DNA from: Mycocentrospora acerina
Taxonomy: Eukaryota > Ascomycota > Dothideomycetes > Pleosporales
DNA: 64,000 nt
Reading direction: 5' to 3'
Assembly: GCA_022701365.1 (NCBI GenBank)
Contig: JAKUHH010000395.1
Coordinates: 744,001-808,000, forward strand
The notes beneath the pieces were generated by a model, which searched no databases, was not told the origin of the DNA, and was given only the letters and a program-made list of their open reading frames with translations. Shown piece by piece: positions 35,081 to 48,000 of this stretch. The first letter of the stretch is position 1. Every line of letters starts with the position of its first letter. Position numbers and translations under genes: made by a program.

Positions 35081-35878
35081 GTACGTCCGTAGGAAGCGCA
35101 TTCGTAGAAAATACACTACGCAGGAGAGGGACAGAGAAAAAAGTGCGGAGTCTAAGGATGGATTGCTGTTGGAAATGAACATTTAGAATACTCTTATTTA
35201 TACGCCGTTAGTTTTTGTGGAAATGAGAGGATACGCGGATGTACACTGTATACACACATATTGCCCAATAAAAAAAGGGATGTAAAAACCCCTTGCGCTT
35301 TATTTCAATGTTCCTTTTTTTGAACTTTAGGATGCATTGCCATAACAAGACCAACACTGTTCTGTGCGACCATACCATGTTGAAAACACAGAATCTTGTC
35401 CAATCCACCGTTTTAGTTAGTCAGTCGGTTAGTTAGTTAGTGTCGCGTGGAGTAGATTGATTTAGGTACTAGCTCTAGTTAAACAGCAGCTAGAGATCAA
35501 ACAGATCTTTTGTTGTATGACAGTGAGGTATCCTTGGGAGCTGGCACGAGTTTTCTTTCCAAAGCGGCGCGTACAAGAAAATGAGGATGGTGATGATGAT
35601 GAGCAGTGGATAGGCGTGATTTAGTAAGTAACCCCCGTCTAGAAGTGGAGCTGTCACGCGTCGTAGTCTTTGAGGGGGAAGGTGAGGTGAAGAAGCTTGG
35701 GCCACTCGAATGTGCGGCTCGGGCCTGTCCTACTAGAAATAAACTCGATTCACGATTGTGTCTGAAGACGTTTCAATACAGAGAGTCTTGGAGGTCTGGT
35801 GTTTTTTGATTCAGGGCGCGGCTTGAGAGGTTTGCTACGAGAGGTTGCTTTGGTAGAATGTTTGGTGTTGTTTCTTAC

Positions 35879-35900
35879 ACGCGGACGCGGACGCGGACGC
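35879..35900. repeat. GCGGAC hexamer array
   Basis: Between three and four tandem GCGGAC units immediately left of the poly-G run and the gap. Confidence 0.6.
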
Positions 35901-35913
35901 TATATGACATGGA

Positions 35914-36125
35914 GGGGGGGGGGGGGGGGGGGGGGGTNNNNNNNNNNNNNNNNNNNNNNNNNNNNNNNNNNNNNNNNNNNNNNNNNNNNNNNNNNNNNNN
36001 NNNNNNNNNNNNNNNNNNNNNNNNNNNNNNNNNNNNNNNNNNNNNNNNNNNNNNNNNNNNNNNNNNNNNNNNNNNNNNNNNNNNNNNNNNNNNNNNGGGG
36101 GGGGGGGGGGGGGGGGGGGGGGGGG
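35914..36125. other. Assembly gap flanked by poly-G runs
   Basis: A run of 23 G (35914-35936) and one T precede 159 Ns (35938-36096), followed by 29 G (36097-36125). The frames read through this region are artefacts of the Ns. The poly-G on both edges may be a true homopolymer that stopped the assembly or a sequencing artefact. Confidence 0.95.
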
Positions 36126-37385
36126 CGCTTAATGTGTTTTTGATCGCGTTTGGGAGGTGGAGATGTGAAGGTCCGAGATGCATGGGCACTAAAAACAACA
36201 AGCTTTTTCAATTGTCCAAAGCCACAATTGGCCCTGTGCGTGCTATCATCCCTCTTGTAGCACTGAAAAGACTACTTGCCATCCAAGAACGGCCTCTTCG
36301 CTAAGGAAGATAACAAGCGAGTCAAGGAGAGTCATTGAATAGGTCAACCTTACTGAAATGATATGGAGGTGACTGAAGTAGACCTCTGGCTTGCTTAGTC
36401 CATCTGCACCTCCACGTATTGACTTCTTGCAGCGATCTGCAGTCCCCCCCTTCGGCTCCGCACAGATGCGTGTTGTGTTCTTTTCTCGATTTTAAGCCCC
36501 CTGTCTACTACAATTCTTGTGTTTAGCCGTTTTAATGCTTGTTGAATTCTTCAGATAACTTTTCTCGCTCGGTGCAATGCTCAGACTAGAGGTACTGCTC
36601 AAAAGGGTAGTTGTGACTAGGAACTAACCCCTAGCTTAAACATGCTTCACAACAGGAGGATTACAAGTGGATACTTGTTTGTTGGCATTCAGCCATGCAT
36701 GTTGTGTACCCGTGCTGTGCGGCTGTAAACGATAAATAGTAAGCCATTGTCCCTCAGCTTGTTTGTTGGACAGCCTCCATGCGACTAGAGTCACGCTAGG
36801 GAGAATGGGGTTAGCACGAAACTGACAATAAAAGGCGTTCATACTAGACCCATGAATGGAGCGGTCTCCAAATGCGTGAGAAGAATCGTAAGACCTTAGG
36901 GTACAACGTTTAGAGTTTCTTACATGGTGTCCATGATAAGCTAGCCTAGGCCTGAAAATGCGCATTGCACTAAGGTTTCGTCATCAATTAGCTCACCTGA
37001 GTTCCTTGGTGACTATTCTCGATCCTATTACATGCTGTTTACAACATCATTAAGCACATTTCAACAATCGACCTCGCCGAACTCGCCTAAATTGTTCTCT
37101 GTATGATCGGTTGGATAAATGGCCAGATGTCAGATTTGCGTCCCGTATCGTACCGTGTGAACGGGGCGTCTAGTCTCATGTTGTTTTTCCAGGTGCATGA
37201 AGGCTGAATTTGATGCGGAGTATGGTGGTAATATAAACATACACCTCTATTTCCCCATTTTCTGGATTGTTGACTCCCTGGTCCGACTAAATTGCAGTTA
37301 CCAGTAGCCTCTACTCTTTTTGCTCCACTGGCCGTGTTTCTCGTCGAGTAACCTTGGTTACTATTTCACTCACTAATTCTCAACC

Positions 37386-39380
37386 ATGCGGTTGCCTTGT
37401 ATCGCTCAGGTCTTTGCCTTAATATCTCTTTTGGAAGTCCCTATTCTTGCACTACCTCAAAAGACCGGACAGTCAAATAGCACATGCCACAAGACAAAAG
37501 TTTTAATTCTGTAAGAGTTATCAGAAAATGGAAACCACAACATGCTAACAGTTATACAAAACAGTGGGGCAGGCATTGCTGGAATTACAGCCGCGGTTTG
37601 TAGCAGTGGTATCTTCCCATCTGTCATAAGCTAATCTCAACAACAGCAAGCACTGACTAATTCTTCCATCCACGACTTCTTAATCGTAGAGTATCAAGAG
37701 GGTATAGGTGGCAGAGTCCATAATGCACCTTTTGGAAAAGGTCCAGATGGAAAGCCATTGACGGTAGAATATGGAGCGAATTGGGCTCAAGGCCTTGGTA
37801 CAGAAGGAGGACCAGGTGTGTAAGACAAAAGCCTTCATCAACTCGTTGACTGATCATTTGAACGCAGAAAACCCGATTTGGAGATTGGAGAAAAAATGGA
37901 AGATTAAAAGCACGGCTTCAGACGCTCAAAAGCTAATCACATACAACAAGGGTGGAGAATTTAACTTCACCGGCGAAATCATCGCCTTTGAGGACGCTTT
38001 CTTTCGCATGACACAGTTAGCTGGCGAGCTTCTGACCGACAATCTGCAAGATGGAACAGTTCGCGAGGGTCTCAATCTCGTCGGTTGGAAGCCGGAACAA
38101 AGGGAACTCCCGATGGAAGCAGCAGCGGCGGAATGGTGGCTCTACGGTATGGAATTCAATAGCAAGTTGAAATGTGTCTTACTGACGAAACACTGACAGA
38201 CGGGGAGCAAGCTTTCACCCCGGAGGAAAGCTCTCTTGTGTTCAACTCGGCGGTCAGCAACTTCACTTTTCTTCAGTTTAGCACTGAGAACCAATTCGTC
38301 GTCGACCAACGCGGGCATAATACCTGGATTAAAGGAGAGGCATCCGAATTTCTCTCCGATGGCGATAACCGCTTGATTCTCAATACCATCATCACCAACA
38401 TCACGTACAGTGCCGATGGGGTTGTAGCCATCGCTTCTAACGGGGACTGTTTTCAAGCCGACTACGCTATTTGCACATTCTCAGTCGGCGTCCTTCAACA
38501 CGACAGTGCTGTGACGTTTGAGCCCAAGCTCCCTTCCTGGAAGAAAACTGCAATTGAGAAATTCGAGATGGGAACGTAAGTTGAGTCCCAATCCTGACAA
38601 CTTGCACGTGATACTCTACAAGAACTCTGTGAGTTAACGCCTTCTAGGTATATGAAGATCTTCATGCAGTTTGAAGAAAACTTCTGGAACAACGAGACAC
38701 AGTTCTACCTCTATGCTGACCCAATACAAAGAGGCTGGTAGTAAGTACTTTATCTTACTTGAAGACCACAACTCAGATTGCTCACTCACAAAATCAGCCC
38801 AATCTGGCAGTCTCTCGATACAGAGGGCTTTTTCCTAGACTCCCACATCATCTTTGTCACTCTTGTTCAGAGAGAGGCATACCGCGCCGAGCGCGCCACC
38901 GACGCGGAGACAAAAGCCGAAGCTATGGCCGTTCTCCGAACAATGTTTCCCAACATCACGATTCCAGAACCAATTGCTTTTGCATATCCGCGGTGGACGC
39001 AGACGCCGTGGTCGTACGGCTCGTATTCTAGCTGGCCCCCCGGCACCACTCTCGAGATGCACCAGAACCTGCGTGCGAATGTTGACAGGTTGTGGTTTGC
39101 AGGAGAGGCTACCAGTCCTTCCTACTTTGGCTATATGCAGGGCGCGTGGTTCGAAGGCCGGGATGTTGGCCTCCGAATTGCTGGTCTCATCAACGGTGAT
39201 TGTCTTGCTGAGGCGGCTATTGATGGTGACGATGGGGGTCCCGACGCATGCGGGGAAATGGTGCGTTATGAGATATTGCACGGTACGACAACATTGGACG
39301 AGTATAATCAGAAGAATGGCTGGGATACGACAAGTTTCCAGACTAATGGGTTGGAGGATGGAGAGGAGTCAGTTATTTGA
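37386..39380 (+). CDS. Secreted flavin amine oxidase, polyamine-oxidase-like
   Basis: Seven exons (37386-37510, 37565-37595, 37647-37815, 37868-38146, 38200-38575, 38648-38740, 38798-39380) give 551 residues with every phase consistent. Residues 1-22 form a signal peptide. The FAD-binding motif LILGAGIAGITAA spans the first intron, followed by VEYQEGIGGRV and EYGANWAQGL. The C-terminal FAD motif is WFAGEATSPSYFGYMQGAWFEG. EWWLYDGEQAFTPEESS at the fourth junction is typical of fungal polyamine-oxidase-like members of the amine oxidase superfamily. They oxidise secondary amines, making an aldehyde, an amine and hydrogen peroxide; polyamines are the likely substrate class but are not proven. Several NxT and NxS sites fit secretion. 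Exon 2 is only 31 nt. It converges on the second Zn2Cys6 gene. Confidence 0.92.
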
Positions 39381-39994
39381 ATAATGACGCTAGAAGCGAG
39401 CTTTAAGCACAGCACTTGAGATACTGTACTCTAAGATGTCAACCAACATGTTGATTATGTAATGGCGAAGAGTATCCTAGTCATATTAAATGTAGTATCA
39501 CTGCACTTGACGGGGTTCTATATCTGACTTCTGTCTAATATTCAGAAAAGAGGAGAAATATTTCCTTATCTTTTAAGGGCGTGGACATATATTCTGGAAT
39601 TTTGACAGCCTGATAGTTTGAATGTCAGAGTTCCAAAGATAAAGAAACAAACAGAAGACAGCAATGCTTTCCTTTCACTCAGAGATTATCGCCTGTATGA
39701 AATAGCTAATTGTTGTCGATTCCCAGATAGTTGCAAGGAAAATAATCGAATGAATAGGATGCAATGATGAGAGTGAGTTACAGGTGTAATCCAGGCCAAA
39801 TTTTTCCCAGCAGGAAATACGAGGGAAAAGTGTTGACTGATTGTATCAATTAATGCCAAACAGTTGTTTGTGCTCCACCCCAACCCCGTAATATATCTGA
39901 GTCATGCTCCAAACATCCATGCAAAAAAAAAGAAACACCATGATTTCACCGCTTGATGACAAAATGGTCCGGCTTTTTACTCCGGCGGTTGGTG
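39381..39994. other. Tail-to-tail spacer, amine oxidase / regulator
   Basis: About 600 bp of AT-rich sequence between two convergent genes. I see nothing in it beyond 3' untranslated sequence. Confidence 0.5.
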
Positions 39995-42900
39995 CTACTG
40001 ATAAGGTCCCGGGTAATCCGTCCGGGGCTCAAAAAACGTGGTTTGCGGATCATCCTGAGAGGTATCCATGTCCGAAGCATCAATTCTAGTATTCCTCCAT
40101 ATCCCTGGCTGATTCAACCATAGATCCCGCATGTTGACAACGGGGGCGCCTTGGTCAAAGCTCGTCACGAAAGGATACCCTGAGGACATGGGTGTGTAGA
40201 CCGGCTCAGACATGAAGTATGGCGCTTCATATTCTGGGACTGTATCCATAGAGGGTTGCGGCTGGAAGAAAGACTGGTCGAATGATGCTGAGCTTGTCGC
40301 ATCGGGGGCAAGACCGCTCTGGTGTGGCCAGTGGTCCATTGGAGGTCCTTGAGTAAAGGAACCTGGGAAGCGTGATTGCGATGGAGTTGAGTGATCGAAG
40401 TCATCGTCTTCCTGGTCTTGATCTTTGTTTTGATCTTGGCTCTCTTCGTCTTCAAGTATGCCCTCGGCGAGTAGCTCGTTTGCACGACCTTGCAGATCCG
40501 GAGCACAATTCTTTAAAATTTTCCAGACCACGTGGTATGCACGAGTCGCAACGGCATCGTTTTGACGCATAGCACGTAACCAGCGAATAAGTTTCTTTAT
40601 TGATGTTAGAATTTCGCCGGTGTTCGTCTTCGTTTGTGCTCCCTGCAATGCCACTTCTAGAAGTAGTACAGATAGAGCCTGCATTACTGATATTGTATTA
40701 GAAGCGTCATATTGGTCACGAAATGGTACTTACTATTATGGACGATTGTCCACCAGGGACTTCTCGAGTAGATCAAGTCCATATCTGGCTCGTCGGGAAG
40801 CAATTCTGTCATTCGCAAAGCAGCATCAACACAAGCATCTCCTGTTTTGGCGTTGAAGTTAGCTGAGTTATGGCTCTCGTGACGAATTCGCCGTTCTATT
40901 CGACATAAACATGGACGCGTTATGAGGATTTTCGTGCTCCAGTAATACAATCTGAGCAGAAATTGCTCGCGCTTAAACGCCTCCTGGCGATTCGAATTTT
41001 CGATTATGTTGTCATCAGCAAACGTAAGTCTAGCCCAGTCCTCGAGTTCAACAAGCAACTCAGTTATCTTGCCTTGGAGATACTAAGATTAAAAACAATT
41101 AGTCACTTTTCACAGAAAGAATTAAGCAGTGCGTCATGAACTCTGAGTAGATACAAGAAGATGTAACACACCTCCCAAGATTGCACAGCGGTCCGAGGCG
41201 AGTACTCGTCTACAAGTACCCTTTGAGTAATAAGCGCTATGTTGATGTGGTCGGCAAAATATTGATTTTCAGTGGGAGCCCGCTTGTTCACATGCGTAGT
41301 GCTTGCGGTGGACAATCGTGGATCGCTGTGATCTGCACGCCTGCGGGAGCCCTGTCTATATGTAGTACTGTATCTGGTTTGCTCGCCAAGTATTGTTTGA
41401 GGAAGAGGAGCTGTACAATCTTCAACCACAATGACTGGAGGACGACCAGTTATGGATGATAGCAGACACTCGATTGAATGCAAACTCCACCACGTGCGCA
41501 GTAGTGACTCTTTGTGAGCATGATCCTGCAAAGGATCTTCATTCCGGAGATGTAACCCGAGTGCCAGTGCGAGCCGGATCGAAACTCCAATCAAAACCCA
41601 CGCTCTACTGACATGGCCGATAACCAAGAAATAAAGTGAGAGGGCGCCAGTCTAAGATGCATTTGCGTCAGCAGAGTGATTTGAACGCGAAAACAGTCCC
41701 ACTTACGGTTTGTACAAGCAGCAGATCAGGTCCCGAAATAAACATCACGGTATTCTTCAGCCCAAGAAGATGTACAGCCCGTGTCATATAAATCAGGTGG
41801 TCGCGCTCGTCACCTCTCCACTCAGCGCCTGTGAGATGAGAGTACCTTGCTCCAATTGCGAAAACTAGATTCATGAGCGCACGCCACTTGACAGGAACGT
41901 CGAACGTCCTGTTCTGCTTCGAAGATTGTATAAATCTGCGGAGCTGATCATCAAAGTTGACAGGCAGAATAGGAAACGAGGTATGTAACGTGCTCATGTA
42001 ACAGTTGAGGAGTCGTTCTGCCGTATCTGAATCTGGAAGCTCATAGGGATCGACCGCAAAATCAACCTCGATATTATCGCTGTCAAGATAGAACGTCGAA
42101 TCTGTAACGTTTGGCATTGACGATGCCTTGGAGTTGCGTCTTCGCTCATGAAGAGCATCAGAGCGCTCGTCAAAGGCATTCTGACTATTGCCTGGGGGGC
42201 CGTATGGCATGCCGTATGGTTCGGATGATGTGCGTTCTGCCTGACGTTGGACGGTTCGTAGCCATTGAACTTCGGAGTTTTGGCCCACGTACCCGGTCTC
42301 TCTAGACTGGCGGCTTCGCATCAGGTCTTCCTCAAGATAGTCAAGGTCTTCGTTTGACCCCACTGATGCGGTAACACAGGCCTCCCCAGTAGGACTGTCC
42401 TCTTTCTCACTTGGGGAAACCTGGTTTCTGGAGCGTTTTCCGATGGATCGAACTGGGGACTGTATTGGTAACGTCGTGCTTAAGTCGTCTTCAGCCTGTG
42501 GGGGAGCTTACTTTAGCTGCCTAAACATCGATTTCAAGATGATATGCATAAGAAGAACGTACATTGCCTAGAACATCGTCGATCTTCTTCTTGTCTTCTT
42601 CGTTGGCGCTCAGGCTTAAATCCCGAAGAAGCGAAATCAAAGTCCCATTGAGTTGGGTTGACCTACTCTACTTCAGCGCACGCCCTCGCAAGGCTGTGAT
42701 TTCAGTATCGCACATACTCTCTCAGACGATCACGGCGAGCCTGCTCGTAGGTGCAAGTCAAGTTATTGGCGTGGCAGTTTGTGCAGTACGGTACATCGCC
42801 CGAACACCTAACCTCTGTGATACCGTTAGTTAGCTTACTATGGCGGAAAACAACGGATAACTGACTCCGCTTGCGACAGTTCTTACATGCTCTCGCTCTA

Positions 42901-43064
42901 GCATCGCATGTCAGAATCTGGCATCAGTAGGTCAAAAGCACCTACACTCGATCCTCCCTGCTGTGTTCGCTGACCTTGCTCGGAATCGGCGGGCGATCTA
43001 GCCGAGGAATGGCTACCTTGGGGCCGAACCTCTGGCCGGCGGGGTTGGAAGATTCCCGCTGCAT
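39995..43064 (-). CDS. Zn2Cys6 transcription factor with fungal middle homology region
   Basis: Eight exons (43064-42975, 42917-42866, 42814-42718, 42662-42563, 42495-41707, 41651-41172, 41082-40734, 40686-39995) give 882 residues, all phases consistent. The zinc cluster has Cys 41, 44, 51, 58, 61, 68 in the C-x2-C-x6-C-x6-C-x2-C-x6-C pattern and is split between exons 2 and 3. A linker with LISLLRDLSLSANEED may be a short coiled coil. The fungal-specific middle region covers about 255-560 (LLNCYMSTLHTSFPILP, KWRALMNLVFAIGARYSHL, LLRTWWSLHSIECLLSSITGRPP). The C-terminus is acidic, then Pro/Gln/Ser-rich, as in activation regions. A nuclear DNA-binding regulator is expected. The neighbouring amine oxidase is a possible target only by position. 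Confidence 0.9.
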
Positions 43065-45013
43065 TGCTACAGCGTCTGGTCAGTTACTCCGAAGTGGCCA
43101 AGCATAATGGGATTCTCAGGTGTCGTCGAGCGTGGCGACATGGAACGACGGCTGCTAATGCGTCTAGGTGGCTTGCGAGCAGATGCACCCACCGAGATTT
43201 CGACAGCGTGTAGATTGCGTTTGGGTAGGGGCAGCTTCTGCACTTTGCTGTCGACTTGACTGAACGTGTCGTGGCGCGTTATTTCGGTTCAAACTTCCAG
43301 CCAACTAGAGCGAAGCAACCATTTGCTAAGCTTGGGTGGAACTAACCAGCCGTGGTTCACGTGCAGAACTTCCAAACTTCTCAGATGTAATAATGTTCTT
43401 GTTTCTCTGCAATGTCTTTTGTGTACTGGTCAGGCTATGATAAGAAAGTGGAAAGATGAGACGGTGTGGTCACCAAAGAAAGGAAGCTACTTCAACACAG
43501 GTCTTCAAATCTTTGATCAATAAATAGGATCACTCTTTCATCTTCGATCTCTCTGAGCATGACGTCATAAGTGTGCACAAAACACCTTTCGCAAAGCAAT
43601 AGCAACCATTAAGTAAAGTTTGTGATATCTGATGCTGATATCCGATGTCAGTGCTAGGCCTAATTGTGAAGTACTCTCAAAGAGGTTCAAAGAGGCACTG
43701 CCGGGATGACTGCTGTGTGAAGGACTATGCATGTGGTTAACTGGAGGTAAGACTTGCGCATAAACTCGTGATAGCATGGAGATTACTCCGGTCCACGTGA
43801 TGTGACATCTCGGCGAGACAGAGCCAAATTCGTCCTTAGCCGTGACAGATTGTACTTCTCTTGTTTCGACAATACTGTAGCGAAGCACTCCACACCAATA
43901 GGAGTTGCCGCCAACGTTAGGCTCTCGCGAGCACGTACTGTGTAGAAGAGAAGCAGATGCAGAATTATACAGGAGCGGAGATGGGCGGTCCAGGGTACTT
44001 GAGTGTCTCTGCTGAAAATGATACGATAAACGGCGTCATGGCTTGGCGATGCCCATGTTGTGGTGCTACCCTGCAATCTACATGTTGACCATAATTGTGG
44101 GAATTGCTCCGACTCGCTCTCGTAGTGGCAAAGGACTAAGCATGAATCATATTTAGGATCGAGAACACACAAGCGTGCGTAGAACCAGTCACTCGGAAAG
44201 CATGGCGCAGGGTTTCTATTGAGTGGCGACTAAGGTAAAGTTCAGCGTATCACCATAGCACATGGCGTTGTACAATGGTACGAATACCGCGGAGCACAGC
44301 ACAGTGAGTGGCTATTCGCCACGACTTATTGCGTCAGTATCACATGAGCACTCACGCATCGAAAATAAGAGAGGGGACCTATTAGAGACACCGTTTGCAA
44401 ATGCAAGTAAAAGAAACACTTTATTTAAATCTATTGAACCATTTTAATCATAGTTGCCTTTGCTTAGCATACTACCTTTCAATCTTGAGTAAACCTCTCA
44501 TTCTGGCCATAGTAGAATCTACTGTCTTGCTGCTTACACTGGGCTATGACGCGGTTGTCAATTATCCCCCGCCCACCCAAGCTTTGGAGGAGTGACAATA
44601 GTATTATCGTCCGACCCAACAATTGGTCTACAAAAAATACTCTCGCCGTCTATCTTTATATTCTAGTAGCATGTAACGTTCTATTCGTTTCTCATTAAAG
44701 TGGCTGCTTCAGTCAAGTTCTTCATAACCAGGTGATTTAGTTAACCGTATCATCAACAAGCGACCAGAAAATTATATGTGAGTCTTCGACATCAAGTAGA
44801 AGTGGAAACTGCGTGTACAAACAAAAGCAATTATATGGTATACGACGCCAGCCATCTTGCCTTCCAAGACGACAATACGGTTCAGCCCATGCTGTAAGGC
44901 AAAGAGGACTCTACGGTACGCTCACACGACAATTCCTTTCGTTCACACGCGCCTCATCCTGTAAATGGAGAAGGTATTCATGAGAACCTTACAAAGCCCA
45001 TTGACTTCAACCC
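43065..45013. other. Upstream region of the second Zn2Cys6 regulator
   Basis: About 1.9 kb between the regulator start and the SMC3 stop. Overlapping minus-strand frames at 43565-43888 and 43783-44172 and a plus-strand frame at 43266-43523 have no family resemblance and no splice-linked partner. It most likely holds the regulator promoter and leader and the SMC3 3' end. Confidence 0.4.
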
Positions 45014-48000
45014 TTACTTCTGCATCCCATCTACAAACTCCAGTGCTAGCTCCCGCTCTACAACGTCAATAGAACTCGTCTTATTCGAGTAACTCACGCC
45101 ATAGCACCGATCAGCAACAAGCACCATCTCTGGTCTGAAGGTTGTACAAATAAACTGTCCCCCACCGTTTCCATCTTTGCCGCCCTGTCCACTCAACTTC
45201 TGTAACATGTTCGCAACCGCCGTACGATATTGCGCGTCCAGATTCGCATCAATTTCGTCAAAGAGGTAGAACGGTGCGGGATCACACTGCTGGATCGCGA
45301 AGATGAGAGCCAGAGCGCATAACGATTTCTGGCCGCCAGACAGCTGTCCGATCTTTTGCTGCTCGTCGTGTTTGCTATTGAAGGACACAGCAATACTGAC
45401 ACTAATGTACTCCTCAACCTTACTTCCTTTGCCACGGCGTTGCGTCTCTTCATCCTCGCTCTCCTCGGCGTCAGCATCTTCGTCGGATTTGCGGTTGATG
45501 AGCAGGCGGCCAGTGCCAATGGGCACGAGTTCCTGAAACACCTTTTGGAACGCTTTAGCAACTTGACGGAAGGTGCGGTTAATTGCTTCGTCTTTACGCT
45601 GATCAAGCACGTCGATGAGGTTTTCGATGGATTTGCGAGATGTGTCAAGTTCGGCACGACGGTCGGTAAGAGTTTTGCGTTGACGGGTGAAGTTTTCGTA
45701 CTGCTCGTACGCCTTCTTGTTGACGTGGGCGAACTTCTTCTGTGCTTGGGTGGCTTTGGCGAGTTCTTTAGCGACCTAATTTTCCATGTTAGTAACTAAA
45801 CCCATCGTACATAAGTAATTTGCTTACCTTTGCAGTGTCCCATCGTCCGTACTTGCGGTCGACATCTTCAGGCAAAGTACCCAAGTCTCGGATGTCTCGC
45901 TTCACATCGCTCAGCCGGTCTGTGGCACGACTGCGATCTTGATCCTTCCTAGACAGGTTCTTCTCTTGTCGCTCCATCGCCCTTGCCAATTCTCGATTGT
46001 TGTTCTCTTTTTCTGCCTTCGAGCTCTCTAACTCAGTCAATTGCCCTCTGATTGTTTCAATCTGAGCATCTGTATCTTGGATTTTCGCGTCCAGATCAGC
46101 AATAATTCGGTCGACGGCTTTTAGTGCCCGCTCGCACTCTCGTAGTTGTGTCGATTGACTCACGGAACCGCCAGCACCACCTTGTTGTGCAAGTACATCG
46201 TCGAGGTTTGGTTGGAGATTCTCGTTTATCTCGAGCTCAGCCTCTACTTTTTGCGCTTCGAACGCAGTCCGCTCCTCCCGAAGTCGTGCAAACTGTTTCT
46301 TCAGGTCGTTGACTGTAATGGTGAGTGTGTTCAGCATCTGTTCCTCGTCTTTTGAAAGCGTTTTCTTGAAGTCGGTAGCAATCTCGGCCTCCCAATCGCT
46401 TTGCTGTGCGCTAAGTCGGTTGATGGCTAATTGGAGTTCTGAAGCCGCCGCCTGCTGGGTCGCAAAGGTGTCGCGTTTGTCTTGCAATGTCCTCTGCTTT
46501 GAGCGTAGTTCCTCGCGTAATGGTCCAAACCCGCTTTCGCCATCGTTCTTTTCGTGTTGGCGTCTCCTGATCTCGCTCTCCGCAGCAGTAAGCTGCTGAC
46601 GCTTTTGCTCCAGCTCTGTGACAATCTCACGTTTGCGTTGTTGCAATTTCTCAAACTGTGTGCGAGACTCGGTGACAATTCTGTAGGCGTTGATCCTGGA
46701 TTTGGAGGGATCATGAAATCCTCCACGGTAGAGTCCCTTTCGCGAGGCACTATCACCGTCTAGCGTGTAGGCACGAACTCCTAGCTGATTTGAGATGCTC
46801 TTGCATGTACTCAAGTCAGGACAAATAACAATTTTTCCGAATACGTGCCTGAATGCAGTCTCGAAGCGTTCATCGTAAGTCAACTTGGGAAGTAAAGGCT
46901 GCATATCTCCTCTTGGCTTCAAATTCATTTCAGTGGCTTGCACACGATTCAGGGGAATGAACGTAAGGCGACCACCCCTGTCTTTGATTAGGCGATCAAT
47001 GATCTTACTCGCAACGTTGTCATCATCGACAACAACGTTGAAGAGGTTGCCTTCCGCGGCAGCTTCTGTTACCGATCGGTAGTGATCAGGCACTTGGAGC
47101 AGGTCAGCAATAGTGCCATGAACACCTGGAATTTCACCGTCTCTCATATAACGACGGAGTGTTTCGAGTCCGCGACTGGTGTTCTGATCCAGCAAGTGTG
47201 AGAAGGTGTGTTCTGCGCGTTGAAGCTCCTGCTGAGCAGTTCGAAGTTGGCTGTCCGTTCGGGCTTCTTCGCGCTGCAGATTTGTCTGTTCATCGCGCAC
47301 AGCCTTGTACGCGTCCTTGGCTTTTTCAAGATTCGCAGCGAGAGTTACTGTAGCATCTCCCTCGCTCTCGATTGTCGACCGCATGTCAGCAATTTCCGCT
47401 TCGATACGCTCAATATCACCCTGCAGCTGAGCGACTTCCTCGTTGGTCTGCATAAGAATAGCTTTACGTTGGCTGAGGTCGGCGTTGGTCTCATCTATTT
47501 GCACACGTAGGGCATCATCTCGCTGTCGCTTGTTGCTGTAGGCGTGGCCTCGACCCTGCTTGTCCTGGAGGCGTTTTCGTTGGCCTTCTGCCTCAAGCAG
47601 CTGTGCTCGGACAGCTTCCTCTTCCTCTTTCTTTGAGTTATACTGAGGCAGGATCTGCTGGAGCTCGGCTTCACGGGCACGTATTTGCTCTCGTAGGGAC
47701 TTCACCTGTGTGTCACGATTCCTCTTCGACCTCTGCGCAACCGACTGGTTATCCTGCAGCGACTTGAGCTCCAATTCGATCTTAGCTTTCTCGAGTGTGG
47801 CTGCTTTGCGATCTTTTTCGTATTGGACACGATCTTCGCGGATGACATCAAGATCTCCCCTCCTCCTATTGATTGAGCTGTCAATTTGTGCAATGTCCTC
47901 TTCATTCTGCTTAAAGACGGTCTCGTTATCTTCTCGTGTTTCGCGGCCCTGGTGTTCGAGAGCATCGATGCGCTCAATTTCTGCCTCGAGCTCAGCCTCC

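Larger units (their letters stand above)
35081..37385. other. Intergenic with scaffold gap
   Basis: About 2.3 kb after the BEACH gene. An AATAAA signal occurs near 35264. A TTAG-rich run lies near 35412-35442, a GGACGC hexamer array near 35879-35900, and a gap of 159 Ns bordered by poly-G. A frame at 36636-36965 (minus) has no recognisable family. No gene can be supported, but missing sequence may hide something. Confidence 0.5.

Noticed and set aside
35398..35445. TTAG-rich run as a telomere-like repeat
   Set aside because: The units are irregular TTAG/TCAG and not TTAGGG, they are few, and they sit between ordinary genes.
35799..36304. Frames through the poly-G and N region
   Set aside because: Their protein is poly-Gly, poly-Pro or X from the gap and does not reflect real sequence.
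43565..44172. Two overlapping minus-strand frames (107 and 129 codons) upstream of the second regulator
   Set aside because: Different frames without a joining intron, no homology I recognise, and located in the expected promoter region.
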